Part shown: positions 9,190-18,640 of the stretch, one piece after another
Layout: every line of letters begins with the position of its first letter
How positions within the stretch are numbered: the first letter of the stretch is position 1
Assembly (NCBI RefSeq): GCF_000429545.1
Contig: NZ_AUCB01000003.1
Coordinates: forward strand, 186,001 to 250,000
DNA: 64,000 nt
From: Arenibacter certesii DSM 19833
GTDB lineage: Bacteria; Bacteroidota; Bacteroidia; Flavobacteriales; Flavobacteriaceae
Reading direction: 5' to 3'
Made by a program: the position numbers and the translations under genes
The notes under the pieces: model-generated
What the model saw: the letters and a program-made list of their open reading frames with translations, nothing else
Databases searched by the model: none
What the model was told of the DNA's origin: nothing

Positions 9190-10743
9190 TTACAGGTCAA
9201 ACTTAATTCCTTGGGCCAAGGGAAGCTCAGTAGTGTAATTAATGGTGTTAGTCTGTCTTCTCATATATACCTTCCAAGCGTCCGAACCAGATTCGCGTCC
9301 ACCTCCGGTTTCTTTCTCACCTCCAAAAGCACCACCTATTTCAGCACCAGAAGTTCCAATATTAACGTTGGCAATTCCGCAATCGCTTCCGTAAGCAGAT
9401 AGGAACCGTTCAGCTTCCCTAAGATTGTTGGTCATTATTGCTGATGACAAGCCCTGTACCACTCCATTTTGTATGGCAATGGCATTCTCTACATCCCCAG
9501 AATATTTTAAGAGATAAAGCACTGGTCCAAAAGTTTCATGCTGTACAATATCATAACTGTTTTCAGCTTCTGCAATGGCAGGTTTTACATAGCACCCGCT
9601 CTCAAATCCTTTGCCTTCCAAAACGCCACCCTCTACAATTACTTTTCCGCCTTCTTCCACTACCTTTTTAAGAGCTTGCTCATAGTTTTTTACGGCATCT
9701 GTGTCAATTAGAGGACCTACATGATTTTTTTCATCCAAAGGATTTCCAATGCGCAATTGCTTGTAGGCCGTAGTTACCGCTTCTTTAACCTTGTCATAAA
9801 TAGATTCGTGAATGATTAATCTTCGGGTAGAAGTACAGCGCTGTCCTGCAGTACCCACAGCTCCAAAAACTGCCCCAATCACGGTCATTTTAATATCCGC
9901 ATCTGGCGTTACTATAATCGCATTATTACCTCCTAATTCTAGAAGTGATTTTCCTAATCTAGCGGCTACTGCTTGGGCAACAATTTTGCCCATTCGTATA
10001 GATCCTGTGGCGGATACTAAAGGAATACGACCATCGTGGGACATAAATTCCCCTACCTTATAATCGCCATTAATTAAACAGGATATACCTTCTGGTAAAT
10101 TATTATCCTTAAATACCGCTGCAGCAATATTCTGGCAGGCAATACCGCAAAGAGGCGTTTTTTCACTTGGTTTCCAGATGCAAACATCCCCACAGACCCA
10201 TGCCAAGGCCGTATTCCATGCCCAAACAGCAACTGGGAAATTAAATGCGGAAATAATTCCTACAGGTCCCAAAGGGTGATACTGTTCGTACATTCGATGT
10301 CCTGGTCGTTCAGAATGCATGGTAAGTCCGTGTAGTTGTCTGGATAACCCTACTGCAAAATCACAGATATCTATCATTTCTTGCACTTCCCCAAGTCCTT
10401 CTTGGTAGCTTTTCCCCATCTCGTAGGAAACCAATTTTCCAAGAGGTTCTTTTAGTTCCCTTAGCTTATTCCCAAACTGTCTAACGATCTCGCCACGTTG
10501 CGGTGCAGGCTTTGTTCGCCATGCATTAAAAGCAGAAGTTGCGGTGTCCATAACCTTTTCATAATCTGTTTTGGTGGTGGTTTTAACTTTTGCTATTAAA
10601 ACACCATCCACCGGGGAAATGGATTCAATAATTTCTCCAGATGAAAAACTTTTGGAACCTGTAGAAGTTCCCTCATTAATATCTTTGATTCCCAATGCGG
10701 TCAGGGCATCTTGAATTCCAAATTCTTGCGCGACTTTTGACAT
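9190..10743 (-). CDS. Aldehyde dehydrogenase, ALDH7 / antiquitin-like
   Basis: A 517-residue NAD(P)-dependent aldehyde dehydrogenase. The catalytic set is N168 (AFNFP), E269 (LLELGG) and C303 (GQRCTSTRR). The segment CDFAVGLSRQL...SERPGH followed by PLGPVGIISAFNFPVAVWAWN closely follows the antiquitin (ALDH7) pattern, whose usual substrate is alpha-aminoadipic semialdehyde in lysine breakdown. The upstream same-strand neighbour is 3-hydroxyanthranilate dioxygenase. A role in oxidising 2-aminomuconate semialdehyde in the kynurenine route is therefore possible, but that step is normally done by an ALDH8-like enzyme. I favour the lysine role on sequence and leave the other open on context. It has its own promoter-like box. 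Confidence 0.88.
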   Translation of the reverse strand: MSKVAQEFGIQDALTALGIKDINEGTSTGSKSFSSGEIIESISPVDGVLIAKVKTTTKTDYEKVMDTATSAFNAWRTKPAPQRGEIVRQFGNKLRELKEPLGKLVSYEMGKSYQEGLGEVQEMIDICDFAVGLSRQLHGLTMHSERPGHRMYEQYHPLGPVGIISAFNFPVAVWAWNTALAWVCGDVCIWKPSEKTPLCGIACQNIAAAVFKDNNLPEGISCLINGDYKVGEFMSHDGRIPLVSATGSIRMGKIVAQAVAARLGKSLLELGGNNAIIVTPDADIKMTVIGAVFGAVGTAGQRCTSTRRLIIHESIYDKVKEAVTTAYKQLRIGNPLDEKNHVGPLIDTDAVKNYEQALKKVVEEGGKVIVEGGVLEGKGFESGCYVKPAIAEAENSYDIVQHETFGPVLYLLKYSGDVENAIAIQNGVVQGLSSAIMTNNLREAERFLSAYGSDCGIANVNIGTSGAEIGGAFGGEKETGGGRESGSDAWKVYMRRQTNTINYTTELPLAQGIKFDL

Positions 10744-10777
10744 TTATAACTTTTTATGTGTTAATTGTGAGATTTAT

Positions 10778-10785
10778 CAAATTTA
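10778..10785 (-). promoter_or_regulatory. -7 promoter box for the ALDH gene
   Basis: On the minus strand this reads TAAATTTG, an exact TAnnTTTG box, 34 nt upstream of the ALDH start. No TTG is found at the expected -33 distance, so support is partial. Confidence 0.45.
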
Positions 10786-10846
10786 CAAATTAATAAGTGG
10801 ATATACATAATGTGTACATTGAAGTTTAAGTCGCAAGAGGAATTAC

Positions 10847-11392
10847 TTATTTATCACTATCCAAAATATATCTAGGATCTACGGGCATAACGGTACCGCA
10901 GTTATTACAGGTCCTAAGTTCTTCGGAGCTATAAAAAATTTTAAAATGGGCAAGAAAATCTTTTTCAATATCATTTAGGGTAAAGTAGACTTCATACAGT
11001 TTATGATTACAATTATCACAGAACCAAAGAAGTCCGTCATCAACATCCATATCCGCTCTTTTACGTTCTATGACGAGCCCTATGGAGCCTTCCTGTCTAA
11101 CCGGGGAATGGGGAACCTTTGCGGGATGGAGATACATGTCACCAGGCCCTAATTGCATTATTTTCTTTTTCCCATCCTCCTGTATATGTACTTCTATATT
11201 TCCTTCTAGCTGATAAAAGAGCTCCTCGGTTTCATTGTAGTGATAGTCTTTTCGTGCATTTGGACCAGCTACAACCATTACGATATAATCCCCAGATTCG
11301 GTATATAGGTTTTTATTACCCACTGGGGGCTTTAAGGTTTCACGATTTTCTGAAATCCATTGACCTAAATTAAATGGCTGTTTTATAGACAT
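10847..11392 (-). CDS. nbaC: 3-hydroxyanthranilate 3,4-dioxygenase
   Basis: A 181-residue cupin that opens the ring of 3-hydroxyanthranilate to 2-amino-3-carboxymuconate semialdehyde, the branch point to quinolinate/NAD or to full tryptophan breakdown. Active-site iron ligands are H51, E57 and H95, and R47, R99 and E109 line the pocket. The positions of the three iron ligands match those of the Cupriavidus enzyme as I remember it. The C-terminal rubredoxin-like iron site is intact: C125-x-x-C128 and C162-x-x-C165. It lies 103 bp upstream of the ALDH gene on the same strand. Tryptophan dioxygenase (kynA) is in the same window 44 kb away; kynurenine 3-monooxygenase and kynureninase are not seen. 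Confidence 0.96.
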   Translation of the reverse strand: MSIKQPFNLGQWISENRETLKPPVGNKNLYTESGDYIVMVVAGPNARKDYHYNETEELFYQLEGNIEVHIQEDGKKKIMQLGPGDMYLHPAKVPHSPVRQEGSIGLVIERKRADMDVDDGLLWFCDNCNHKLYEVYFTLNDIEKDFLAHFKIFYSSEELRTCNNCGTVMPVDPRYILDSDK

Positions 11393-11559
11393 GCTCTTTC
11401 CTTATTTAACAATTAGAATAATGTGAGGGAGTAAATGTTGATGGAAAATCCACTGAAAATCAACAATACACCAATCTAATCTCAAAAATAAGAAAAGTAA
11501 GGCCATTCTAGACGTGCTTTCTGGATTTTAGACCTTAATTGTGACTCGAGTTTGTCTTG

Positions 11560-12030
11560 CTATCTATAAAAGAGATGGGTAAAATATAATTTCCCCTCGC
11601 TATTGCGTTTAACACTTGCTGCGCTATGTGTAAATTCGCCTTCTATGGTTTTGCGATGGTCATTACTTGCTAACCATTGTTGAAAAACCTCCAGGGCAGA
11701 TCCGTAATCTTTAGCGACATTTTCGGATACATAAGTGGCATTTGCTGCTGAGGAAATAGTGGAAGCGCGCACTTTAAAATTGTCATGATTGGCAGTGCCT
11801 TTTGCAATCATATAGTCCGTGTGCTTATTGGCGTGTACGTAGGCCAAGTCGCTAAAATCTAATTCGTTAAATCCTAATGAGACTCTATGCTCATTAACAA
11901 GTACCAGTAATTGCTGTTCTACTTTTACTGCGTTTTCTGCTTCCCCAAGTGGGTTGGGTTCTATAGTCTCGGAACTACAGGAACCTATTGCACACGCGAA
12001 CAAAAGCATTAAGAGATAATGCGTTTTCAT
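11560..12030 (-). CDS. CAP-domain (SCP/PR-1-like) lipoprotein
   Basis: A 156-residue protein. I chose the ATG at 12028-12030 because it gives a clean lipoprotein signal (MKTHYLLMLLFACAIGSC, lipidated C18); an ATG six codons upstream is less suitable. The mature part has CAP-domain features: LVNEHRVSLGFNELDFSDLAYVHANKH..DYM near the start, then HDNF, SENVA and a WLASNDHRKTIEGEFTHSA stretch. Bacterial CAP proteins are secreted or envelope proteins of mostly unknown activity, some linked to peptidoglycan or lipid binding. It is upstream of the 3-hydroxyanthranilate dioxygenase gene by 167 bp, and a shared function is not evident. Confidence 0.88.
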   Translation of the reverse strand: MKTHYLLMLLFACAIGSCSSETIEPNPLGEAENAVKVEQQLLVLVNEHRVSLGFNELDFSDLAYVHANKHTDYMIAKGTANHDNFKVRASTISSAANATYVSENVAKDYGSALEVFQQWLASNDHRKTIEGEFTHSAASVKRNSEGKLYFTHLFYR

Positions 12031-12365
12031 ATAGTGTTCTTTTTGCAAGCAGGTAAGCGGGAAAAATGGGGTATTCTCGTGTTCTTAAAAAAAATGGCTT
12101 CTCGTAACCACCGCTGTAATGTTACAAAAAAATGTTTAAATACGCCATATTGTAATTCCAATTTTGCATTATGGCGAATATTTAAACCTTTGGTAGCATT
12201 TTCAGCAAAATCCGTCCTCTAAAGCACATCGAAAAAGATAGTCTTTCGTTAGTTTGCCTTAGAAATCTCCCTTAAGTAAATAGCTTATCTTTAATTTGCT
12301 AAAAGTGAGGATAGATGGGAAACGCGTAATTCCTTATATATTTACAAGGCTAAAAACATACTCCT
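12031..12365. other. Divergent intergenic region CAP lipoprotein / A2M
   Basis: A 335-bp gap between divergent genes. Its main content is the long imperfect palindrome at 12134-12187 (separate entry). No other element stands out, and the A2M promoter was not recognised with confidence. Confidence 0.5.
12134..12187. repeat. Long imperfect inverted repeat, possible operator or structured leader
   Basis: The left arm (12134-12149) and right arm (12170-12187) pair as GTTTAAATA-CGCCATA with TATGGCG-AATATTTAAAC. They are perfect except for two unpaired bases in the right arm, around a 20-nt loop. The loop contains CAATTTTG, one mismatch from the Bacteroidota -7 box. There is no T-tract, so this is not a simple terminator. 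Confidence 0.6.
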
Positions 12366-15300
12366 ATGAAATTATTTTTACGTACCCTTATATTGTTGCT
12401 TTTTATAGGATGTAATGATAAACCGAAAGCAGATAGTCTAACTTTCGATAATCTTAACCTTTATCAAGACTACATTACTGAAGTTACACACGGTATTATT
12501 TCTGCCCAATCAGATGTACGGGTCGTATTCAAATTTCCAGTGGATGATTGGGTAAGCGGACAGGTGTTGAAGGCGGACCTATTAAAAGTGTCTCCAAAAA
12601 TTGAAGGTAAAGTAATTGTTTTGGATGCAAGGACCCTTGCTTTTGTCCCCGAAAAATCTTTTAAGCAGGATACCAATTACCAATTTACATTAGACTTGAA
12701 AGGTATAGTGGCAGATATTCCAAAAGAATTGCGCAACTTTACCTTTGGCGTGAAGACAATAAAGCAGCAGTTCAATGTCTATACTCAGGCAATACAATCA
12801 TATTCTAAGGAATATCAATATTTGGAAGGACAGTTGATAACTTCAGATCAATTAACATTAAATGAAGCGAAAACCTTAATAAAGGCAGCTCAGAAAGGCA
12901 AGAATATTCCTGTAAAATTTGATCCTTCGGTGAAGGAAGGATTTCAATTTCCGTTTAAAGTAGATAGTATTTCCCGTTATGAAGAAGACACAGATTTGAA
13001 AATAATTTGGGATGGTGACCATTTGGGAATTGAAAGTTCTGGTAAGAATTCCGTAAAAATACCGGGGAAGAGCAATTTTATTATTTTAGATGCAGTTGTT
13101 GAAAATGTAGGTGGTCAAGTGCTGCTAATCAATTTTTCCGATCCCTTAAAAAAAGGTCAGAACCTTAAAGGATTGGTGCTTTTGGAGAGCGATGAGAATC
13201 CTAAATATGCCATTGAGGGGAATGTTTTAAAAGTCTATCCCTCTATAGAGATAAAAGGGACTATGGAACTTTCTATTTTTGAAGGTATACAAAGTGTGGA
13301 GGGCAACCGGTTAAAATCCAATTTCACCCAAAAGATAGCTTTTGAGGAGATAAAACCCGAAGTGAGACTACTTTCTAGCGGCACTATTTTACCTTCCTCC
13401 AATAATCTAAAAATAAATTTTGAGACGGTAAATCTTAGGTCGGTCCATGTTTCTGTACTGCGGATCTTTGAAGATAACGTACTGCAATTCCTTCAGCAAA
13501 ACAACGTTAGCGATAGTTATAACCTAACTGCTGTGGCGCGACCTATTGCTACCAAAACAATCGATTTAGGTAACAGTATTGCTGTTCGAAGTGGTAAATG
13601 GACTACTCATGCCCTAGATCTTAAAACTTTGATTAGACCAGAAGTTGGAGCAATATACAGAGTAGAGTTAAGTATAAAACCATCGTATAGTCTATACCAA
13701 TGCGACGTATCGAATTTTAGCGATAAAGAATTGGTAATTTCAGATTACGATGAGGAAGTGGAAATGAAATCCTGGGATGGGGTAGCGGATTATTATGGGA
13801 CCTACTATGATAATTACGATTGGAACCAGCGGGATAACCCTTGTCATAGCTCCTATTATTATGATAAAACCGTGGGGACTAATGTTTTGGCTTCTGATAT
13901 AGGAGTTACTATAAAACGGGGAACTAATAATAACTACTTTATAGCGGTTAATAATATTGTTAATACGGCACCTATAGCTGGTGCCAAGGTTACATTTTAC
14001 AATTACCAACAGCAACCATTGGGGCAGGTAATCACCGAGGAAAATGGGACTTCTAGTTATAATTCCGAACACCTAGCCTTTTTTGCCGTGGTAGAGAGTC
14101 AAGGTCAAAAAACATATGTTAAACTAAACGATGGAAATGTACTTTCGGTGAGTAAGTTTAAGGTAGATGGAGAGGTTATTCAGAAAGGGTTAAAAGGATT
14201 TATTTATGGAGAACGGGGAGTATGGCGCCCCGGCGATAGAATATTCCTCTCGTTTATGTTGAATGATAACAATAATAAACTTCCTTCACAGCATCCTGTT
14301 AAATTAGAACTTTTGGATCCCTATAATAAGTTGGTGCACCGAGAGGTAATTACGCAAGGGCTAAATAACTTCTATAGTTTTCAATATAAGACCGATGAAA
14401 ATGCGCCTACAGGTAATTGGTTGGCTAAAATAACCATAGGTGGTGCTACGTTTACAAAAACCATAAAAGTAGAGACTATAAAGCCCAACAGGCTAAAGAT
14501 TAAAACAGAATTTGGTAAAGAGCTACTTAGTAGTACATCCCCAATAAGCGGAAATATGGAAGTTGCCTGGTTGCACGGGGCAGTGGCAAAAAATCTAAAA
14601 GCCGATATAACCGCCAAGTTTAAAGTGCAAAACACCAAATTTAATGCATTTCCAAATTATGTGTTCGATGATCCTACCCGCGCTTTTTCGATGGAAGACC
14701 AACTGATTTTCAACAATAAAATAGATGGAGAAGGACGAGCCACCTTTACAATGGATCCAAAATTCAGTAGCCCAGCTCCAGGGATGTTGAGTGCTGTTTT
14801 CGTGACTAAAGTATATGAGAATGGCGGAGATTTTAGTACAGATGTGTTTTCTAAATCCTACTCGCCCTATTCTACCTATGTGGGATTAAATGTACCCGAT
14901 GGTGATAAGACTAGTGGAATGCTTCTAACTGATGTGCCTCATAATTTTGGGGTGGTTACAGTAGATGAAAATGGTATTCCAAAGGCTACAGAGAATTTAA
15001 AAGTGGCGATTTACAAGATAAATTGGAGGTGGTGGTGGGAGACCTCTCAAGAAAACCTTTCTAATTTTAACAGTGACCAATATCAAGAGAAAATAACTGA
15101 GAAGACTATAAGCACCGACTCCAAGGGACGGGGTTCTTTTTATTTTGAAATAAAGTATCCGGATTGGGGTAGATATCTAGTAAGAGTAGAAGATCCCAAA
15201 GGGGAACATTCTACCGCAGCTACGGTATATATGGATTGGCCGGGTTGGGCAGGCAAATCCAGGAAGAGTGATCCTTCTGCAGCTACCATGTTGGTGTTCT

Positions 15301-17876
15301 CAACAGATAAAGATAATTACAAGGTTGGCGAGTCGGCAACGGTTATATTCCCCAGTTCTGAAGGAGGAAGGGCGTTGGTTACCATGGAGAACGGCGTTGA
15401 GGTGTTGGAAGCCCATTGGGTGGCAACTACCCAAGGGGAAACTAAATTCCAAATTCCTATTAAAGAAGTACATGCACCCAATGTATTTATCAATATAAGC
15501 TTGCTTCAGCCGCATGCAACTACCTTAAATGATAACCCTATAAGACTATATGGAATTGTACCCATAACAGTAGAAAATCCGGCAACAAAATTAGAGCCTT
15601 CCATAGATATGCCTAAAGTATTAAGGCCAGAAGAGAAGGTTACTGTAAAAGTGAAGGAAAAACAAGGCAAGGCAATGACCTATAGTATTGCTATGGTAGA
15701 TGAGGGACTGTTAGATTTAACTCGATTTGCCACTCCAGACCCTTGGAAAACCTTCTATGCAAGAGAGGCATTGGGGGTAAAAAGCTGGGATGTATACGAT
15801 GATGTTGTTGGTGCGTTTGGAGGTAGAATAGATCAGGTGTTTGCTATAGGTGGTGATGGAGAATTAGCAGGGGCAAAAAATAAAAAGGCAAATCGTTTTG
15901 AGCCTATGGTGGTATTTATGGGCCCATTCTCCCTTAAGGCAGGAGAAACCAAAAAGCATGAAATAAATATACCAAAATATGTAGGGTCTGTACGTACTAT
16001 GGTGGTAGCTGGTAACCCAGAAAAAGTAGCCTATGGAATGGCGGAAGAAACCACTCCCGTACGAAAGCCTTTGATGGTGCTTGCTTCCCTACCCCGAAAA
16101 ATTACTCCCGGGGAAACGGTAATCCTACCCGTAACCGTATTTGCCATGGAAAATAAGGTGAAAGAAGTAAGTCTAAAGCTAAAGCCAAATCCTTCATTTA
16201 CAGTATTGGGGAATGCGGTACAAACGGTATCATTTGACAAGCCAGATGAAAAGATGGCGTACTTTCAATTGCAGGTATCCGATTATAATGGGGTAGGTAA
16301 GGTAGTTGTAGAAGCTTCGGGGAATGGAGAGAAAGCTTCTTTTGAAATAGAGATAGATGTGGTAAATCCAAATCCGATCAGTACCCAAACGGAAGAACTT
16401 GTTTTAGCTCCAAATGAGTCGCATACACTAGAACTTACTACCTTTGGAATAGAAGGGAGTAATACGGCACAACTAGAATTCTCTACCCTACCGGCCATGA
16501 ATTTTAATGGGCGGATGGAATATTTAATTAATTATCCACACGGGTGTTTGGAACAGATAACTTCTGGCGCGTTCCCTCAATTATTTCTTGCCGATATTTT
16601 TGAAATTAACTCCACGAAGAAAAAGCAAATTCAACAGAATGTGGAAGGTGTCATTAAAAGAACTGGGGCCTATCAACTCCCTTCTGGTGGATTTTCCTAT
16701 TGGCCGGGACAGCATCAAGCCGATGACTGGAGTTCCTCTTTTGTTGGGCATTTTTTATTGGAAGCCGAGAAAAAAGGATACGTGCTGCCCATAGGATTTA
16801 AAGCGAGTTGGATAAAATATCAGCAGAATATGGCTAAGGCATGGCGTGGTGGTGCTAATAATTCCGATCTGGCTCAGGCATATCGATTATATACATTGGC
16901 TTTTTCAGGACAAGCAGATATAGCATCTATGAATAGGCTTAGAGAAACCGCAGCCTTATCTAATGAAGGTAAATTTAGATTAGCTGCCACCTATGCATTG
17001 ATCGGACAAGCCAAAGTGGCTGAAGAAATTATAAGAACAGCAAATTACAACCAAGATAATAAGGATAGCTATTATAGGACATATGGGTCCGTAGAGAGAA
17101 ACAAGGCTATGGCCTTGGAAACATACGTACTCTTAGATGATAAATCGAAATCCCAGGAGCTGGCTAAAACGCTGGCCCAACGGTTATCAGAAGACCAATG
17201 GATGAGTACGCAGAGTACGGCTTACAGCTTATTAGCAATGGCCAAATTTGCAGAAATGGTAGGAGGAAAAGGAATAAAGGCCTCTAGTCAGGTCAATAAA
17301 AAAATAGCTCAGATAGAAACAGAAAAGACCCTGGGAAATATAGATTTGGAAATAAATAAAGGAAATAACACACTTGTTATGAAGAACGACGGGGATAATA
17401 CCTTGTTTGTGAGTCTTATAAAAACTGGTGTTTTGCCTGTTGGAGAAGAAAAAGAAATCTCCCGGAATATGGTAGCCAAAGTTATCTATAAAGGTAGGGA
17501 TGGTGCTGTTATTGACCCTAGCAAATTAACTCAGGGGACAAATTTTGTAGCTGAAGTGTCCTTGACCAATACTAAATCGAAGGATCTTAAAAACATAGCC
17601 CTATCTCAAATTTTTCCTAGTGGATGGGAAATTGTAAATACCCGCTTTACAGATTTTGGTGATTTCGCCGAAAACGAAGTCACCTATACAGATCTTAGAG
17701 ATGATCGGGCCTATTTCTATTTTGATATGAAGGCGAGTTCAACCAAAACCCTGCGGATATTGTTGAATGCCTCTTATTTGGGAAATTATTATTTGCCGGG
17801 AATACAAGCAGAAGCTATGTATGATAATGACTTTTTTGTACGTACCAAGGGGCAATGGATAGAAGTGACCCAATAA
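12366..17876 (+). CDS. Alpha-2-macroglobulin family lipoprotein (YfhM-like)
   Basis: A very large (1836-residue) bacterial alpha-2-macroglobulin. It begins with a lipoprotein signal (lipobox FIGC, C16), so it is anchored in a membrane facing the periplasm. The intramolecular thioester motif CLEQ is present at C1394-Q1397 in a YPHGCLEQ context. The MG2-like region with GERGVWRPGDRIFLSF lies near residues 614-630, and the late part has the alpha-alpha toroid around the thioester plus a receptor-binding-like end. In E. coli such proteins trap proteases and act with PBP1C to protect a breached wall. Here pbpC is 1.9 kb downstream on the same strand, with a lipocalin-like, a CvpA and a small gene between. 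Length slightly exceeds E. coli YfhM (about 1650). Confidence 0.95.
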   Translation: MKLFLRTLILLLFIGCNDKPKADSLTFDNLNLYQDYITEVTHGIISAQSDVRVVFKFPVDDWVSGQVLKADLLKVSPKIEGKVIVLDARTLAFVPEKSFKQDTNYQFTLDLKGIVADIPKELRNFTFGVKTIKQQFNVYTQAIQSYSKEYQYLEGQLITSDQLTLNEAKTLIKAAQKGKNIPVKFDPSVKEGFQFPFKVDSISRYEEDTDLKIIWDGDHLGIESSGKNSVKIPGKSNFIILDAVVENVGGQVLLINFSDPLKKGQNLKGLVLLESDENPKYAIEGNVLKVYPSIEIKGTMELSIFEGIQSVEGNRLKSNFTQKIAFEEIKPEVRLLSSGTILPSSNNLKINFETVNLRSVHVSVLRIFEDNVLQFLQQNNVSDSYNLTAVARPIATKTIDLGNSIAVRSGKWTTHALDLKTLIRPEVGAIYRVELSIKPSYSLYQCDVSNFSDKELVISDYDEEVEMKSWDGVADYYGTYYDNYDWNQRDNPCHSSYYYDKTVGTNVLASDIGVTIKRGTNNNYFIAVNNIVNTAPIAGAKVTFYNYQQQPLGQVITEENGTSSYNSEHLAFFAVVESQGQKTYVKLNDGNVLSVSKFKVDGEVIQKGLKGFIYGERGVWRPGDRIFLSFMLNDNNNKLPSQHPVKLELLDPYNKLVHREVITQGLNNFYSFQYKTDENAPTGNWLAKITIGGATFTKTIKVETIKPNRLKIKTEFGKELLSSTSPISGNMEVAWLHGAVAKNLKADITAKFKVQNTKFNAFPNYVFDDPTRAFSMEDQLIFNNKIDGEGRATFTMDPKFSSPAPGMLSAVFVTKVYENGGDFSTDVFSKSYSPYSTYVGLNVPDGDKTSGMLLTDVPHNFGVVTVDENGIPKATENLKVAIYKINWRWWWETSQENLSNFNSDQYQEKITEKTISTDSKGRGSFYFEIKYPDWGRYLVRVEDPKGEHSTAATVYMDWPGWAGKSRKSDPSAATMLVFSTDKDNYKVGESATVIFPSSEGGRALVTMENGVEVLEAHWVATTQGETKFQIPIKEVHAPNVFINISLLQPHATTLNDNPIRLYGIVPITVENPATKLEPSIDMPKVLRPEEKVTVKVKEKQGKAMTYSIAMVDEGLLDLTRFATPDPWKTFYAREALGVKSWDVYDDVVGAFGGRIDQVFAIGGDGELAGAKNKKANRFEPMVVFMGPFSLKAGETKKHEINIPKYVGSVRTMVVAGNPEKVAYGMAEETTPVRKPLMVLASLPRKITPGETVILPVTVFAMENKVKEVSLKLKPNPSFTVLGNAVQTVSFDKPDEKMAYFQLQVSDYNGVGKVVVEASGNGEKASFEIEIDVVNPNPISTQTEELVLAPNESHTLELTTFGIEGSNTAQLEFSTLPAMNFNGRMEYLINYPHGCLEQITSGAFPQLFLADIFEINSTKKKQIQQNVEGVIKRTGAYQLPSGGFSYWPGQHQADDWSSSFVGHFLLEAEKKGYVLPIGFKASWIKYQQNMAKAWRGGANNSDLAQAYRLYTLAFSGQADIASMNRLRETAALSNEGKFRLAATYALIGQAKVAEEIIRTANYNQDNKDSYYRTYGSVERNKAMALETYVLLDDKSKSQELAKTLAQRLSEDQWMSTQSTAYSLLAMAKFAEMVGGKGIKASSQVNKKIAQIETEKTLGNIDLEINKGNNTLVMKNDGDNTLFVSLIKTGVLPVGEEKEISRNMVAKVIYKGRDGAVIDPSKLTQGTNFVAEVSLTNTKSKDLKNIALSQIFPSGWEIVNTRFTDFGDFAENEVTYTDLRDDRAYFYFDMKASSTKTLRILLNASYLGNYYLPGIQAEAMYDNDFFVRTKGQWIEVTQ

Positions 17877-17967
17877 TACAATTGGCATAGATGAAATTTT
17901 TTGTTGTTTTTCACGCAACCAAATGCAGGTTTTTGCATTATAAGGGTTGATAACTAAAATTCTATCT

Positions 17968-18513
17968 ATGAAATTAAAAAATGCATTAATGAGTTTGGGT
18001 ACCGTTGCCCTTGCAATAGGTCTTAACAGTTGTAACCTCTCCGATGACGTGGAATTTGAGTGTCCAGCAGATTATACAGGAGTTCTTTTAGAAAACGAAG
18101 ATGTAATGTTGGGCAGATGGGAGCTAACCGCAATCGTGGCAGATAAAGAAGTAGATATTTCTAAGGATGGTGAGGACAATCCTAAAAAGGATATTTACGT
18201 GCAATATGAAGATTGCAAAAAGGATGTTGACTTTGTTTTTACACAGGATAGAGGGTACACCAATTCTGAGGGGCAGAATGTGGAAAATTGTACCGATAAA
18301 GCAAAATATAAAGGGACTTGGAAATTAAAGGAAACGGTTTTAAGCTTGGTAAGCAATTGTTACGTTCAAAATTTGCCTTTAGAGTTTAATGGGAGTAAGA
18401 CCGCTTTTTCCTATAAGGGTAATTACACAATTAAGGATGTGCACGGGATAAATATTCAAACAGAAATTACCTTTACATATACTAAAGAAGCGAATGATTT
18501 ACAGCCAGAATAG
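17968..18513 (+). CDS. Lipocalin-like lipoprotein
   Basis: A 181-residue lipoprotein. I use the ATG at 17968 rather than an upstream in-frame TTG because it yields a normal signal with lipobox LNSC (C22). The mature protein contains a LLGRWELTAI strand, a CKKDVDFVF segment, a YKGTWKL strand and a NYTIKD strand near the C terminus, the usual layout of lipocalin-like domains in Bacteroidota. Four cysteines (in FECPAD, EDCKKD, ENCTDK and SNCYVQ) could form two disulfides. Ligand is unknown. It follows the A2M gene by 91 bp and may be its envelope partner, but that is inference from position. A bidirectional terminator follows. Confidence 0.75.
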   Translation: MKLKNALMSLGTVALAIGLNSCNLSDDVEFECPADYTGVLLENEDVMLGRWELTAIVADKEVDISKDGEDNPKKDIYVQYEDCKKDVDFVFTQDRGYTNSEGQNVENCTDKAKYKGTWKLKETVLSLVSNCYVQNLPLEFNGSKTAFSYKGNYTIKDVHGINIQTEITFTYTKEANDLQPE

Positions 18514-18533
18514 AAGTTTGTAAGGACTTATAC

Positions 18534-18571
18534 ATAAAATGGGCCGGACAGTAAAGTCTGGCCCATTTTAT
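18534..18571. terminator. Bidirectional terminator between the lipocalin and cvpA-like genes
   Basis: A perfect 12-bp stem (ATAAAATGGGCC 18534-18545, GGCCCATTTTAT 18560-18571) has A and T flanks on both sides. It sits between two convergent genes. Confidence 0.9.
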
Positions 18572-18640
18572 TGGTGTAAATTGTAATTTCAATTTAATAT
18601 TAATAGGGTGTGCAGAGATATTTTCGTAAATCTCTAGAAC

